Shown here one piece after another: positions 39,651-51,863 of a stretch of DNA of 64,000 nucleotides. The stretch is from the NCBI RefSeq assembly GCF_014529535.1, contig NW_023503370.1, forward strand, positions 372,001 to 436,000, in the 5' to 3' direction. This DNA comes from Bradysia coprophila. Lineage: Eukaryota; Arthropoda; Insecta; Diptera; Sciaridae. Each line of letters starts with the position of its first letter. The stretch's first letter is position 1. The notes under the pieces were generated by a model. The model was given only the letters and a program-made list of their open reading frames with translations, was not told the DNA's origin and did not search any database. Made by a program: the position numbers and the translations under genes.

Positions 39651-40861
39651 TGGATAACACTGGTTAACCGAATTTAGGTATATTTTCCCCCAAATAACAA
39701 TTGTTCCTGACTCAGGAGTCCTGAGCTAAAGTTCAGTGGTACATCTGCCTTCACTATCCCAACGATCTGCGCAATCTGATTACAGAGTATTTTGAGTTAT
39801 GGATCCACCAACTCAAAAGAGGTAAGATGACGGCACCGGTAAAATTAGTGGCGTTGATCGAATGTGACTCAAAGTTTCTTCACTAACAGACACTTTCAGG
39901 TAGATAAAATTATAAATTATCCTCTTTCGAAATTGTCTCTACCTGAAGTCTCTCCAACTTTCTGTACAGCCCGACATACATAAGAAGTCAACAATTCAAC
40001 GTGTATAATAATCCAACTTGTTCCGCATACGATATCCACGAATGTCGAACAAGTTGGATTACGTTGAAAAATTCACCACCTTTGTTTTTGTCGGACTATA
40101 AGATGAGCCTTTCATTAATTTTGTTTAAATTTTACTAACTCTTTTCACGAACATTGAGTGATGTGTGTTCGGAAAAAGGAAGATTGTTTGAGTACTAAAT
40201 TTTCGCCTTTTTTGCTCTGTACTTGAAAACCAGCAATAAACTTGCTTGACCTCAACCAGAATGTTTTTGTTTTTTACAGCGTGTTCCAATAAGACCCCGA
40301 CATGACCGTAATCAAGAATCTTAAAGTTTTTCTTTTTTAAGTTTTTTTTTCTAAATTCTGGTAGCTTTATGGCTTCTAAGTAATATAAGTAGGAAATGTC
40401 AACACGGATTACAATCAACGGTGAAATGAATTAGCCCCATCCGCATCGCAGAGGAACGTCCAACTGAATTTAAGTAATTTACATAAACGTTTAACAAGTT
40501 TTGAAATTGATTTATTAGTCTAACTACACTCGTATGTATTGAATTCTATTGATAAAAAAATGGGGAACAAAACAGATAGAATTTTGTTGGATTAAATCCG
40601 ATGATTCTGCCCCGATTCTGCCGATTTTAATTCAATGCAATCCAACCTATCTATGTTTTCTGTTCAGTCTCTTGATAAAAAATTATGTGGATTCTGTTTT
40701 CGGTTCGATAAAATGTAACAGAAAAATGAATGTTCGATTCGATGTTATGATTGCTTACGTTTATAAACTTGGAATTACAAGATTTCAGAACGAAATAAAA
40801 TGCATCAAAAAATGTAACGTCAAACAAAAGCCAAATCGGAAGAGTAAGACAATGAGCCCTA

Positions 40862-40978
40862 ATGCTTGATTTCCTCTTACGCCGTTTACGCTCGGTTTGC
40901 ACTACGTTCTTTAAACAATAAAAAAGAGGCGTAGTTTAGCTAAACGAAGCCTAAACGGCGTAAGAGGAAATCAAGCAT
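40862..40978. repeat. Inverted-repeat element with 27-bp perfect arms
   Basis: The arm at 40862-40888 (atgcttgatttcctcttacg...) and its exact complement at 40952-40978 flank about 60 bp, which includes further inverted words (gtagt/actac). The size and perfect termini suggest a recently active small MITE. Confidence 0.55.
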
Positions 40979-42290
40979 GATGAACGAAGAGACAGATGTG
41001 AAAATGATATCTGTCTTAAGATGAAAGAGTTTCACAGATAAATAAACAATGAGTTTTGCGCCTTGCTTACATGCGTTAACTGAACGGTTTTACAAAACGA
41101 AAAACAAAAATCGAAAGGAATTCCTTTTAATTATGTACATCATCTGTTCCTCGGGACTGAATTTTGAATTCAGAGACAGGAAATATGTGCAAATAGAAAT
41201 TATCAATATCCAACGGTTATAGGATTCACAATAACTTGTTCTTTTCATTGTAAGAAATACAACGGTTCAACCACCCAAATCATCTTATACAACGATTAAC
41301 TCAACCATGCAAACTTTAAGCCAGTGCCACCATTTCAATGCAAAATACTCGGTTTTTCTGTTTCTGACGGAAACAAAGCCCGTACATATAAAAAGGTCCT
41401 AAATGTTTTGTGCAATGGGCTCCAAATACCCCTGGTGGCGGCAATGTCTTAAGCTTTTCGAAATTCTCCCCTCTGATGCAAACACGTGAATAAGACTGAG
41501 TCTCGGCTATGCCCATTCACATTCGATGTGAATGTCATAATTACGTTGGGATAAGCATAAAAATATTAATTGTGAAAAATGTACACATCGTTCCCCAACT
41601 AGAATGCGGAAATGTTGATCAACGGACGATCAATTCACAAATATTGTATGGTTATAGAGTGATAACGATATTTCGGTTCAGTTAAACGTAACTGGCCTTG
41701 AGGGGTCAAAATGAGAGAAGCAGCACATACAAAGACTGTATTTCGAAAATCCAAAATTTGAATTTCGATTTATTTTCATTCATAAACTCAAACCCAGTGA
41801 AATTTACCGTATCCGTTAACATTCTATGCGATTGTTAGGCCGTCAGCGCACTTAAACGGAGAGGTCTCCGTTTGGAAAACGGTTTATCCGTTTACTTGAC
41901 ATTTTAAATGTTTGAGTGTTTTTCAATCAAATTTTATTTTCACTTAAAATGTTCTATAAAAATATAATTTGACACTGAAAAAGTATTTATTATCAAATTT
42001 ATAATTAATATTTTAATTGATTGAAACTATTATCACCATTTATTTTACACATTTGAACGAAATAATTCATAAACAAAAAAAAACAGACATTCCACATAAA
42101 CATGTTTTTGCAAGTTTTGGTAACATTTAGTGAACGAAAATGAACTTAAAAGAAAAAAAAGAAACTTCAAAAGTACGAACTGTCAAGTAAACGGTGAGAA
42201 AATTGAATCGAGTTCAATTTTATTTTTCTAAACGAAGGCAAAACGGAGTGCAAACGGATAGAGTGTTATGATGAAAGAGAAGAAGACATT

Positions 42291-42425
42291 TTGACAAGTA
42301 CCCGAAGGCAAGTTAAAATAAACTGGTCTTCTTTCCTATCGCTCTCAAAGTACCACGTTGAAAGAGACGCAAATACTTTGACAAGTACCCCAAGGCAAGT
42401 TATAATAACTAGTCTTCGATTTTCT
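42291..42425 (+). repeat. Diverged tandem duplication, 87-bp period
   Basis: The segment ttgacaagtacccgaaggca at 42291 recurs at 42378 as ttgacaagtaccccaaggca. Downstream words also match (aagttaaaataaactggtcttc / aagttataataactagtcttc). Only two copies are seen. Confidence 0.5.
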
Positions 42426-43496
42426 CGCTCTGATCATAACAGTCTGTACAAAACGGAATGCTTTTGTAAGAGCGCGGGAGCCTCTAGTCACATTTAGAAT
42501 AAAAGATGGAACGATGTACCAGTTTTCAAGTGCTATTTTTAATGAACTGCGTACAGACCAGGGCACCTTTTGGATAGTTCAAATTCTCCAAATTAACGGA
42601 AAATCTCTGAAAATTCTCAAAATTATCGAATTGAATTTTTTTGAGAATTTTGATAATTTTTCGAGATTTTAAACTTAAATTATCGCCCTGTGTGTGTAGA
42701 CTTTATTTATAAGGAAAAAAACAACCTAAAGATAAAAAAATATCAGAATTTCCTCTTGTTCAACCTCTTGTCGATCTTAGTGTAATTAGGTGATTGTATA
42801 TTTATAGTTTAAAAAAATCCGATACGTGCAACAACAACAACAAAAAAACAAAAAAAAATATCGTGGAAATGAACTATTATATGATCTCAGTAATTAACAA
42901 TTATTTAAAAAAAAAAGCACCAACACCAATAAAAAGTTATCTAAAATTCAATAAAAAAAGTTCATTTAACAATGTGTAGTACAGAGTCGTTAATAATAAA
43001 ATTTAAATAAAAAGAAGGGCGGTAGGAAGAGGGATGCATTAAATTCTAAACATGATTTTAATGTATGGAACAGTCTCAATTTAATTTTTGTTTTCTTCCA
43101 AAAAAAATTGTTTTTCATTTTCTTCACAAAAAATTATATTGCTCATCGAGATAAATCCAATCGAAAATTAAATTTAAATAAAAAAAAAACCAAAAACATA
43201 ATTCGTCGACCTGTTCGTGTGTATATTTTTCTGAAAAATTAATCGCACGCTTCGTATACCGAATATTAAATAATTTCATTAAAAATGACAACGCAAAACC
43301 AAAGAAAATTACAAATCATAAATCGATTAATTAAGTAAGCAAATGCACTATAACAACAACAGAGTTTTCACTAAAGAATAGAAATTTAAAAAAAAATCAA
43401 AAAGACATTCACATAAAGATGATTGACCTATTTATATGAACGAAAATTAATTGCAACAGAAATTACTTAATATTTGTAATAATTACGGGGTATGTA

Positions 43497-46400
43497 TCAT
43501 TGAAAGGCATTGAATTGATTATTCACATTTGATTGCGGTTGCATAAGAATGTTGCCAAACATTTGCGATTGCTGTTGATTGACTGTTGATGGAATGTTTG
43601 GATACTGTTTTGGCGGACTAGCCACACTGTTTATGGGCTGTATTTGTTTGACGGGACTTTGACTTTTTAATTGGTTCATTGACGGCGCTGGACCGGTATT
43701 TTTTGACTTTCCCGACAACAAATTGTCCAAATCTATGTTTATCGAACCGGAATTTGTCCATGTCGATCCCACCGGAATGGTGGGGACCTTTGATTCGGTT
43801 GATTGATTCTGAGAATTGTTTGCATTGACTGGTTGCAACAGATTACTCGATGGTAGGAGAATATTGTCTGTAAATAGATGAATGGAAATAGAACTGTTAA
43901 TGGTGACGTCTTCTATTAATATGTTGGAAAATCATAAATTCACAGTACGCTGGCATTTACTAGGAATACTAGCAGCAGTAAACGATGTGTACGGACGTTA
44001 ACTACTACGCAAATAAGCCGTGGGTTACTTCAAAATAATCCCCGGTAGTCGGTGACCCATCGAAATTAGTTTGGAAATCTTAAAAATATAAAAAGAGACT
44101 ACCCGAAGAGAATATGGTGAAATCGGGCAAGTTCTATTGGGCATCTTAGTTTTATTTCTTGAAATTCCAATATTGGCGCCTATCTCACATTTTGTGCTTT
44201 TAGAGTAAGATTTTGTGTCCATAGACTGAACGCCCTTCAGGTAGCCAGTTTGGCTATGCGAGGAGTAAAAACAATGCTTAGTTTGTGGACAAAAAAGAAT
44301 TCCTTGGAACTGTTTCGATGGAGCATTCGTAGCACTCATGATTTATTGTTAATCGTAATCACACTCAGTCTGTTTGCATTTGTGATAATTTGCTTAATTA
44401 TAACACCACCAACACGGTAATACAAGGCAGACGTGCTACATAGATTCAAATAAATCTTAATACGTTCTTGATAGGGTCAAATGTGTGACGGTATAAAGGA
44501 TGTCAGTTATGAAAGCCGATGAAATTTATGAGAATTTGAGAAATATCGTATTTGGAGCTCATCACGAACGGCAAACCGCTGAAGTAAGCGTTTGGAAAAC
44601 GTGGCGACTGGTCACTGTCGGAGGAAGAGAACTAATTCCTGAACTAATTGCTTGCATTAATTGTCACCAGTACAAGCATACAAGACCACGGCTGGAACAT
44701 CAAGCTTAAGAAAGCACGAATGCATAAACAATTCAAAACGTAAATCATTGCCTGCTCTAGCGAACAACGGAATACAGACCGTAAAGTCCATAGTCAACGA
44801 AAAAATCGTCCAGCTCGTCCCTCAAGATCTTCGAATTTAGTTGTCAAATATGCAAAAAGTAAGAGAACAATTTTGAAGTCGATAACACAACACTGGATCT
44901 TTGGACTGAAGATTATTGAAAATTCGTGTATGATAATGATGTGGAGACTGTCGGTGCTTTGAAAGACTACTCTACGGATCCTACTGGTAAACTGTAATTG
45001 CTTCTAAAATTCGTGTCGTCTTCTATACGCACTGAGAACTGAATTAAAAACTCGTTTGAACGTAAAGAGAGTGGCTGCACGCACTCATACTTGTGGAATG
45101 AAGTCGAAGAGCGTAGAGAGTAGATAATCGTATGAGATGAACGTGGAACGAATGAAATTGGGACAACTAAAATTGAAATCCCTTGAGTAGGACTCTTTGT
45201 TTCACCTTTTGTTTGTATTCAGTAGACATTGTCCATCAGTTTATCTTAGATGAGGCTGTTTTATCCTGCCAATGTTGTTAATTGTAACAAGCCGTTTAAG
45301 TTGTATCCGATTACTACACCGTAGCGTTGACAATAAAAGAAAAACTCTCGACCAAGCAAATTGTCATGGCAACGCGTTTTATTTATCAAAAATACTGAGA
45401 AAATACTAAAAATCTACATTTCTAATTGGTGCTCAACACATTTAAACAAAGAACAAGAACATGTTCGGCCATCTCTCTACACTCGTCGTTCTGTTCCCTT
45501 TTGATAACATTAAATTGACAGCACGCCTCCAGCCACACTTTCATTTCGCACAAATCGTCGAAAAATTCACTGTGCAACGACCACCTTGGAACGGTTATCA
45601 AAACTGATGCATACATTTGCAGCACAACCAATCGAATTTTTGCTTCATCATTGAATCGTAACATGGAGCACATCAGCAAAATGTCCTTAGCAAATTTCGT
45701 TACGATGATGCAGTTACGCGCAGCCAGTACGATCGTTGTAAGCGTTTGCAAAAAGTTAATCAGAAGAATGTTGTCGATGTCGTGTTTTAGTGACTTCGAT
45801 GAAGTTAACGTAAGTTGATGTTTACCAAAACCGTGTAGCAGCGAGTAGAAAAAGTTCCCAGCGAATGGGGCGAATCGATTTTGTTGGGCATGCTTTAACA
45901 GGTGCGTTGATTTTGTTGCAAATCTTTTCGATTTCTTCTCAATCCGATCACGAATAATTCTTTCCGTTTCCTTGATTTTGACATCTTCGAGTGGATTAGA
46001 CAATTTTTTGACATGATTGTCGGAGGATTTGGTTTTGGTTTGAAGTTTACTGCTGGCTGTTTCAAGCGACGACAATTCTTTGGCACTTTCGGCAATAATC
46101 TCCAACATTAAAATCTTATTCGCAAGTGAGTATCGCCCCACTTCCGAATTAAATTCGCCACAAATGTACTCAACGCATTCTTTGGGATAAACTGTGCAAA
46201 TTGCTACGCAGCTAGACAGCCGATGCTCTTCGAAATTTGTCATATAAAATTTCTGGTCTAAACCAATCAAAATTCGTAAAAGATCCAGACCTAGTAAAGC
46301 ATCATCGTTGGGAAGCTGCTCAAGTATTAAGTCTCGCCCATTTTCAAGACAGGATGCGAAAATATTCGGATCGTCCGTCTCACAAATCAATTCTTTCAAG

Positions 46401-49400
46401 TCTTGCAAATACTTTGGCGCTTTGTCGAGCACAACGGGTACATCGTTCGACATGTCATAAGATTCTAAATCATCGTCCGAATCAAGTTCCTCATTTACTT
46501 TAAGGATCTGATTCGACTGAGGACGTATCAGTTGTTCCGGTTTTCGTTGAATAATTATCTCTTCGTCGTCGAAAACATCTTCTGACGACTGCTGATTGTC
46601 ATACAAACCACAAAGTCGGTTTAAATCAGCGATGATCTCTTTGTCATGTGAGTCGAAGGCCGTATAATCAAATTGAAGCTTCTCCTCCGCCGCAAATGAA
46701 TCGATTTTATTCAGCACCAATTCGGTCAATATCATTCCAATACATCGTATAGAACTATTCTGACTGTCAATGTGTTGCTGTACACCGCGGAACAAAATTT
46801 CCTTGAATTTAGTTTCATCGGACCGCTTTTTGGAATGCACAATCAACAGAATCAGTGACGATAGGTAAATATGCTGGTCGATTGATGTTCTACAAATGGA
46901 TATTTTACTCGCCCATGTTGACACCAATTCCAACAGAAGCGTGTCCATCAACTGCGCCTCATCGACATCACACAAATAACGAACGAAATTAATGCAAATG
47001 TTTGGATCACGAAAGAAATTCAGAAACGGAATGGTCACCAGAAGACATTGCTTCCAGTTAGCGGATCTTGAAATTGCATTCGGACCCAGTATTCGTTGAA
47101 CGTTGGGAATGTGCTTTAGAATGAACACTGCAATGATGTCGATAGCTTGTCGACTTAAACCAATAAATGTTTCGCTGACAAATTGCATCATCACAGGGGA
47201 CTGGTTACTCAACGACGCTAAGGCTTTGATGGTTTGCACAATTGGTTTCGATGTTCGTTCCATGTGGAAATTCGTGATGACTTTGCTCAACAATTTCGTA
47301 ATGAAGGTACCATTGAACACGGGTCGCGCCTCCATCGAATTTACATTACATGCAAATGATACGGTTTTCAAAATGTGAGACAGAACGATTCTGCTAAAGC
47401 CATCGGTTAAGAATTCGTCAGGTGTTAACTGCCTCATTTCATTAGCTACCCGACTCGGCAGGCTAACCAATATCTGAATAAAATCTTCGCAGCGTTTCTC
47501 CAACAAATTTTTGTTCGTTTCACTCAATCCATCGTCGTTGTAGCTCAGATCCAGGAATGTTGTAAACAATGCTGTTTCACTGTTGATTATGTTCGAAAGT
47601 ACATGCAACAGAACTGCACAGTTTTTCGACAAATTTGTTGCCAGAGTCGTCACACTTTCCATAACAAACTCTGCATTACAGTCAACAGTAAACAGCTGTT
47701 GAAAAACGCTCGGCCCGCCAACAACATTCGGCCAGTTTCTATCGACTCGATGCAGTACAGCCTCAAGGCACTGTGAATACTCGTTGACAGCAATTGACTT
47801 CCAATCTACGTAAATGGCTTCATCGATTCGCATCACTTTTTCCGGCGTCAATGAACCGGGATGTTGATTAATAAAATCCACCATCAGTTGTTCGAATCGT
47901 TGCATGTCGTTGGTTGAGCGTAGCGCTGTTGCTGTTTGAATATTTCGTAAAATGTTCCGTAGTTTTGAGTGTATACCGATGTCGGTGTCTTGTGGTGTTT
48001 TTGGTTGAATTGAATCGTTGTTGAGCGCTGGAATGGGGAAAATATCACTCGTTTCCTATTTGACACAAAGGGTATTTTTGATTGATGAGTTACACACGCG
48101 ATAACTTTTTTTTTTTTGATTTTTCGAAGCAGCACCACACGAATACAAATAACTATTTTACAATGTCTATCTAAACACAACAAGAAACTAACGTTTTTCA
48201 TTAATCCACAACAAAACATTCTTTTTTCCTCCATAATTATTTGCCTGCGGCGTTTCAAACACTTCTTAATTAAACGACCATTAAATCGCTGCAAGTCAGA
48301 GATTGTGTACAGCTCATTCTTTCTCCGATAAATTGTAGAGTCGTTTGTCGACAGATAAAATTTTTTATATTTTTATTGCAATGCCTAACCTTAGCCTAAT
48401 TGTTGTTTTTTTTTTGGTTTGTTAGTAGATGGCAGATTTTTCCGCTCAACAGAACGGTTCCAGAAACTGTCGGTGGGAACTTCGATTCGCAGGGGGTTAA
48501 TGTTAAATTTATCCTTTACCGATAAATGGATTAATATTTGGGAGATTTGTCCGTCATGTGAAACTACAGTCAATTGCAGTATTTACAAACTGGTTATATG
48601 ATGGAAACTTCCCCTTCAAACGGAAATCTCACATTGGCCCTTATTACTTGAACATATGTTGGGTGAACGAGTTTGTGTGACGAACCGTATGAGAAATCAG
48701 ATTCTCATCCACTCGACAAACTGATAAGGGAGACAAACGGTCAATATTGCATTTAAAAAAAAACGGATTTCGTATCCTCAAAATTGCAATCGTCGGCTCC
48801 TGGAATTTCCATTCAAAAGTCTCGGGATTCCGCAGAGCTCAGTGTACAATTCTGGATAGCATTTTATGTGGGGCTATTAGCATCTCTCTATTGCCCTACT
48901 GTTTGGAAAAGTAAAAATCAGATCTGTGCCAATCCCGAAACGATCGGTAAAATTGTACGGGTCAACGACCGGAAGTTATATTAATTATGGTGTGTACTGT
49001 CACCAGAAACAAAAAAGGTGAAACAAAATCAAAGCCTGAACTCACCGTTACTAACTGGAGCATTGAATGTTAATCCACCAAAATCTGATAATAAATCAGA
49101 CGCCGGTTGAGGTTGTTGTTGTTGTGGTTGCGGTTGATATAAAGTGGAAGGTGACATCAAATTAACTGGATTATTTGTAAATTGACCAAACATTGACATT
49201 GGCGATGGATCAAGTAGTAAATTATTGGCATTGTTTGAGGTTGGAGCCGCGGGTTGTGCGAAAACATTACTAAAATCAGCGAAATCATCTTTAGGTACAT
49301 CGTCTTTGAGCGTCACCGAACCGAATGCACTAGCAAAGTCGCCAAATTCGTTTTCGTCTTCGCGCGGATTGAAATCCAACTCGTTTCGGTTGTCATTTTT

Positions 49401-51863
49401 GATATTTGTCGGCGATGGCGAACACGTTTTGAACATATTCTCCGTTGGCTTAGTATTGTTGTTGTTATTGCTGGGCGTACTATCCGCGGAAAAGAGGTCT
49501 TCTTCGGCATGGGTGTTACGATGGGTGGGCGAATTGATTCCCAAATCACTTTTACCAAAATTCGTTGCGGCTCCCATGTCAATTTTTTTCGCTGACTTTG
49601 GCAGAGGCGCTTTGGTAATAACCGGATTTTTCGGATTCACTGTAACATTGATCGTTGATTGCGGTTTCCTATCCGTATTGGAGTATGAGCTGCTGACGGG
49701 CGATGATCGGTCCTTATCTCGATATCGTCTGTTGTCGGGAGAAAGGACATTTTTTGAATTTCTCGGATGTGTTTAAATTTAACGTTCGAAAAACTCACCT
49801 GGCTGATGTAGGCGGTTCCGATGATTCAACATCGGAATCTTCACGCTCGCCATCGTACTGATAATCGTCCTCGTAATCACCTCTCGATCTGTTTTCCGAA
49901 TCTGTATTCAAACGTGAAAAACAAACAAAAATTGAAATAAAAAATTTGTTTTACGACATTCTTGGCAAACAGACACACTCGTTATCTTCTGATGAAATGA
50001 CAATCATTATCAACGCGGCAATTTTTTTTTTCGTCTAAAATCCCGTTACTGATAACGCGACACTTTAACGGACTTACAACAACAATGCAACATTATACTT
50101 ACACCAATTTCTGTCACCGTGTCGATCGCCACCGGATCGATCGGCACCACCGGATCGCCGACTCGAGTCCCAATTATCATTGTAAGAACCAGTTGAACCA
50201 CCCATACGCATTCCCATTGCATCCGCACTCATTCCGATATATTTGTCCTTGTTTTTCTTCGCCTTTTTACGCTCCTCTCGCAGTTTATCATCGTCTTGAA
50301 TAAAATCGATTAATTCACGAACCTGCGAATGAAACGTCAAATTAAAATGCAATTCGCCCACGTTACATGATGAGAAGAGAGATCCAAGGCGGATGGAAAG
50401 AACTAAGCAGAACTAAAAATCGAGATTTTGAGTCAGACCTAAGTTATGGGTCAAAGGAGAACACCTTCGGTATGTAGATATAATGTGGTATCCTGGTAAA
50501 GCGTTCACCTGGTACTCAAACAAAACAAAAAAACAGCGGAACCGGGAAGTCAGTTTCCCAGAAGAAAACACTATTTCAAATGTCATGCGTCCGAATCTGA
50601 CAACCGAAAAGGTTCATTCAGGTTCAGGCTCTTTTAAATACATTGTCATGCAACCCGATCACCTCTAAAACAATTCACAACACCGGCACCGCAATTTAAA
50701 CTTGACAAAAAAAAATCCAAAACTTTTACCTTATGTCTGACATTGATTCCCTGATCTTTGCCATTTTCGTCTGTAAAAGTGTAGTTTTCCAATGACCGTA
50801 AATCATAAATATGTTCTCTGGACGATGTCACCACTCGTTCCGAACCATTTCGAACCAAATAGTTAAGAAGCAGCAAACTCTGTTCGAAGATTGGAAAAAT
50901 TTAAATTAACAAAATCGTTCAACACATCAAATTAATGAAGAAACAGAAGAAAAAAAAACTCGTCGTGTCCAACCTTGTACGTTCTCCGCCAATTTGTTTT
51001 ATTGTCTTGTAACATTCGTTTCCACAACATTGACATAACTTCGGGAAAATGTTCATAGGTGAAAGTTGCATGAGCTAATTCCTGCATTATTTGACCGGTG
51101 GGACCCCATTGTTCGTCATTTGTGGCCTCACGTACCTTCCCCTCAATTTCCGTGTAGTTCATTACGACATTGGTTCTATTTTGTAGAGAAAAAGTATTTT
51201 TTTGTTTTTAATACGTCTGGCCAGCAGATATACATCTCACATAATGTGTCAATAATCAAAACAACGAGTTGGCCAATTCGATAGTCAAAATTGAAGAAAA
51301 TTAAATTAATTAAAATTTAGGTGTGGAATTTATAACATTAATTTTCCAAAAAAAAAGTCATTCAATGGGAAATGTATTGACAAGATGTTTATACACAAAA
51401 CACCATAATAGAATGACCTTCGCACGAAATGAATGAATTTCCAATTTGTTAGCGACAGAATTTAATTTTAGGTAGGTTTGCATAATTGACGAACAAATTG
51501 AATGGAAATATATTCGGCTGATCAATTCCACCAATGTATATACACATTCGATATCGTTCCATCTGAACTTTTTCTTTAGTCTTTCGCCATTTTTACACAA
51601 CTCTATCCCCCAACATACTGTAGATTTTTATCTACAATTTCCAGTTAGATAACTGTGCCAACCATTCCTCGCTGGATGCGGGGACATAAGATTGTTGAAA
51701 AGCGAATAACAACAAACGATTGAAACAGAATCCGTTCAGAAATCCGGTCCCATTCCCGAGACACAACATGAAAACTATTGTGCATTTTTTCTTCTAAACA
51801 TAAATCTTACACTTTATCGGCGAGTTCTCGCACTTTCCACATGCTTATGAATTTATCTACCAT
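43497..51863 (-). CDS. lqfR: Epsin-related protein gene (EpsinR), with Tel2 carried as an alternative exon
   Basis: EpsinR is a Golgi/endosome clathrin adaptor that binds phosphoinositides through ENTH and the AP-1 gamma ear through acidic Phe motifs. Common exons: 51863..51811, 51175..50974, 50879..50730, 50322..50103, 49901..49799, 49728..49046. The last ends in phase 1 (G). It can join 43867..43497 (G+AC) for a 593-aa EpsinR, or the Tel2 exon 48027..45422 (G+CG) for a 1338-aa fusion. The N-terminus MVDKFISMWKVRELADKV, then VMNYTEIEGKVREAT, LLLLNYLVRNGSERVVTS and REHIYDLRSLENYTF, is a textbook ENTH domain (about 1-150). FGDF (about 371-374) and DFADF (about 391-395) are gamma-ear motifs, and the C-terminal exon is Q/N/P-rich. 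Exon 2's donor is gttgga, weak at +3, but the frame is confirmed by the next exon. Confidence 0.93.
44497..44890 (+). pseudogene. Degraded hAT transposase BED zinc-finger fragment
   Basis: One frame reads SVWKTWRLVTVGGRELIPEL then IACINCHQ. After a frameshift near 44680 the other frame reads KTTAGTSSLRKHECINNSK and then ALANNGIQTVKSIVNEKIVQ. The order VWK...C-x2-C...GTSSLRKH-x-C is the BED finger found at the N-terminus of hAT-family transposases. The remainder is broken by stops (for example after QDLRI at about 44840). It is a fossil within the lqfR intron. Confidence 0.5.
45378..45383 (-). promoter_or_regulatory. Polyadenylation signal after the Tel2 exon
   Basis: AATAAA on the minus strand, about 40 nt past the Tel2 stop codon. 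It supports the Tel2 exon as a genuine alternative terminal exon rather than an internal cassette. Confidence 0.55.
45422..48027 (-). CDS. Tel2: Tel2/TELO2 homologue encoded by one large exon of lqfR
   Basis: Tel2 is the core of the TTT (Tel2-Tti1-Tti2) co-chaperone complex, which works with Hsp90 and R2TP to stabilise PIKK kinases (mTOR, ATM, ATR, SMG1). The exon starts after a ccccattccag acceptor at 48028-48030. It is open from its first base: LNNDSIQPKTPQDTDIGIHS, then SKLRNILRN, then the first internal Met at 47905 (MQRFEQLMVDF), and on to the stop at 45422, giving about 868 residues in the exon and 827 from that Met. TELO2 marks are an acidic central linker (EELDSDDDLESYDM), LLRILIGLDQ, the Tel2 domain with YSLANKILMLEIIAESAKEL, and NRFAPFAGNFFYSLLHGF near the C-terminus. 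No separate promoter or start signal is evident, so a fusion, cleavage or internal initiation must supply Tel2. Confidence 0.92.
48028..49045 (-). other. lqfR intron upstream of the Tel2 exon (1.0 kb)
   Basis: This intron lies between a gtgagt donor (49045) and the acceptor at 48028-48030. I see no exon or clear repeat. It is the only place a Tel2-specific promoter could lie. No TATA or initiator element stood out. Confidence 0.45.

Larger units (their letters stand above)
33483..43496. other. Ten-kb gene-poor region between Knickkopf and lqfR
   Basis: A Knickkopf polyadenylation signal (AATAAA, 33508-33513) opens the region. The rest consists of transposon material and AT-rich sequence: a hairpin (34067-34188), a non-LTR retrotransposon relic (34476-36130) split by a palindromic element, a piggyBac-like MITE, hairpins at 39503-39650 and 40862-40978, a direct repeat at 42291-42420, and long T- and CT-rich tracts (37030-37310, 38840-39260). 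I saw no host gene. Confidence 0.5.
43868..45421 (-). other. lqfR intron between the Tel2 exon and the EpsinR terminal exon
   Basis: This is non-coding on the gene strand. It contains a degraded hAT transposase fragment in the opposite orientation (44497-44890) and, at its Tel2-proximal end, the Tel2 polyadenylation signal. The open frame at 44025-44339 has no domain. Confidence 0.5.

Noticed and set aside
40125-40418. 97-codon minus-strand frame in the gene-poor region
   Set aside because: Lys/Phe-rich composition from poly-T/poly-A tracts; no motif.
44025-44339. 104-codon open frame on the minus strand in the lqfR intron
   Set aside because: It is not needed by either lqfR splice form, has no domain, and has no polyadenylation or start context.
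49225-49776. 183-codon open frame on the plus strand opposite lqfR exon 6
   Set aside because: It is a shadow of the Asn/Asp-rich EpsinR exon, and its Leu/Val runs are reverse complements of Q/N codons.
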